Positions 55,076-55,469 of a DNA stretch of 55,469 nt are shown piece by piece. Under the pieces are notes generated by a model, which worked only from the letters and a program-made list of their open reading frames with translations, did no database searches and was not told where the DNA came from. Source of the stretch: Solirubrobacterales bacterium (GTDB lineage Bacteria > Actinomycetota > Thermoleophilia > Solirubrobacterales > 70-9). The stretch covers positions 1-55,469 of the forward strand of contig JAMLGI010000012.1 of the NCBI GenBank assembly GCA_023958085.1. Reading direction: 5' to 3'. Each line of letters begins with the position of its first letter. Within the stretch, counting starts at the first letter, position 1. The position numbers were made by a program, and so were the translations under genes.

Positions 55076-55469
55076 TCAGGCCTTGGACTTGGCTTCCCCG
55101 GCCTCGGCCACCTTCTTGGTGCCCTTGAGCGGGGATCCGGCGCCGGCGTTGGTGGCGATGAACTCTTCGGTCATCTCCCGTGCGTCGGCGTCCGGCCGCT
55201 GGTTGTGCGGCGACTTCATCAGGTAGGAGGAGGGGCCGTCGAGCTGACCGGCAATGCCGTTGTTGAGCGCCAGCTTGATGATCCGGACCGCGTCGATCAC
55301 GACTCCGGCCGAGTTCGGCGAGTCCCACACCTCGAGTTTCAGCTCGACGTTGAGCGGCACGTCACCGAAGGACTTGCCCTCAAGCCGAATGTGAGCCCAC
55401 TTGCGGTCGGTCAGCCACGGCACGTAGTCGGACGGGCCGACGTGGACGTCCTCTTCCGGCAGTTCGGTG
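55076..55469 (-). CDS. ino1: Inositol-3-phosphate synthase, C-terminal part (runs off the window)
   Basis: About 130 C-terminal residues are in the window. [25 protein letters not shown] and [13 protein letters not shown] are hallmark sequences of myo-inositol-1-phosphate synthase, which makes inositol phosphate from glucose 6-phosphate using NAD. In actinobacteria this feeds phosphatidylinositol and mycothiol. The final 30 residues ([16 protein letters not shown]) are a charged tail. The start lies beyond base 55469. Confidence 0.92.
   Translation of the reverse strand, partial: TELPEEDVHVGPSDYVPWLTDRKWAHIRLEGKSFGDVPLNVELKLEVWDSPNSAGVVIDAVRIIKLALNNGIAGQLDGPSSYLMKSPHNQRPDADAREMTEEFIATNAGAGSPLKGTKKVAEAGEAKSKA

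Overview
The window looks like a chromosomal segment of a high-GC actinobacterium, most likely class Thermoleophilia (order Solirubrobacterales). I infer this from strong G/C codon bias, many genes that start directly after a -10 hexamer (leaderless), an F420/LLM-type oxidoreductase, an inositol-3-phosphate synthase, and secreted proteins with a basic C-terminal Ig-like domain of a kind I associate with that order. Taxonomy is inferred from gene content, not from a marker gene.

Layout. 0.2-11.9 kb is a polyamine island: an aldehyde dehydrogenase, alanine dehydrogenase and class III aminotransferase on the minus strand diverge from a spermidine/putrescine ABC transporter (potA, potD, potB, potC), followed by a second aldehyde dehydrogenase and an Orn/Lys/Arg decarboxylase. 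Together they could import or make diamines, transaminate them with pyruvate, oxidise the aminoaldehyde and recycle alanine to pyruvate. 11.9-27.6 kb holds housekeeping and secreted proteins (glyoxalase-like, enolase superfamily, ferritin, PKD-containing secreted protein, flavin reductase, FAH hydrolase, two NodB deacetylases around a secreted esterase-like protein, an EEP-family membrane protein and a DNA methyltransferase with a frameshift). The gap at 12.26-12.88 kb is packed with palindromic DNA.

27.64-32.20 kb is a roughly 4.6-kb element integrated in the anticodon loop of a tRNA-Val gene. It has an orphan tRNA 3' half on the left, an intact tRNA-Val on the right, a frameshifted tyrosine integrase, a broken toxin-antitoxin pair, an intact DUF4062-like protein that could be a defence effector, and small hypothetical genes. 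32.3-39.6 kb holds an esterase remnant, a heavily frameshifted Eco57I/PglX-like type II restriction-modification gene, intact lgt, tRNA-Glu and a frameshifted TolB-like gene. Frameshifts are concentrated at 26.7-39.6 kb; several are repaired by adding one G or C to a short G/C run, so local sequence error must be considered alongside gene decay.

39.6-55.5 kb is intact again: a secreted propeller-like protein, argF, an RlmD/TrmA-type RNA methyltransferase, an LLM oxidoreductase, then the most interesting part. Three overlapping plus-strand genes each encode one membrane helix followed by exactly 15 uninterrupted Gly-X-Y triplets, so they could form a heterotrimeric membrane-anchored mini-collagen. 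Nine bases away, convergent, is a seven-gene operon for a bacterial ubiquitin-like conjugation system: an E2-like protein, a YukD-like ubiquitin-like modifier ending in AG, an E1, a second E2, a JAB/JAMM protease and two transmembrane proteins with identical N-terminal RING-type zinc signatures. The window ends with gdhA, a uracil-DNA-glycosylase family protein, a glycosyltransferase-PHP fusion and the 3' end of ino1.
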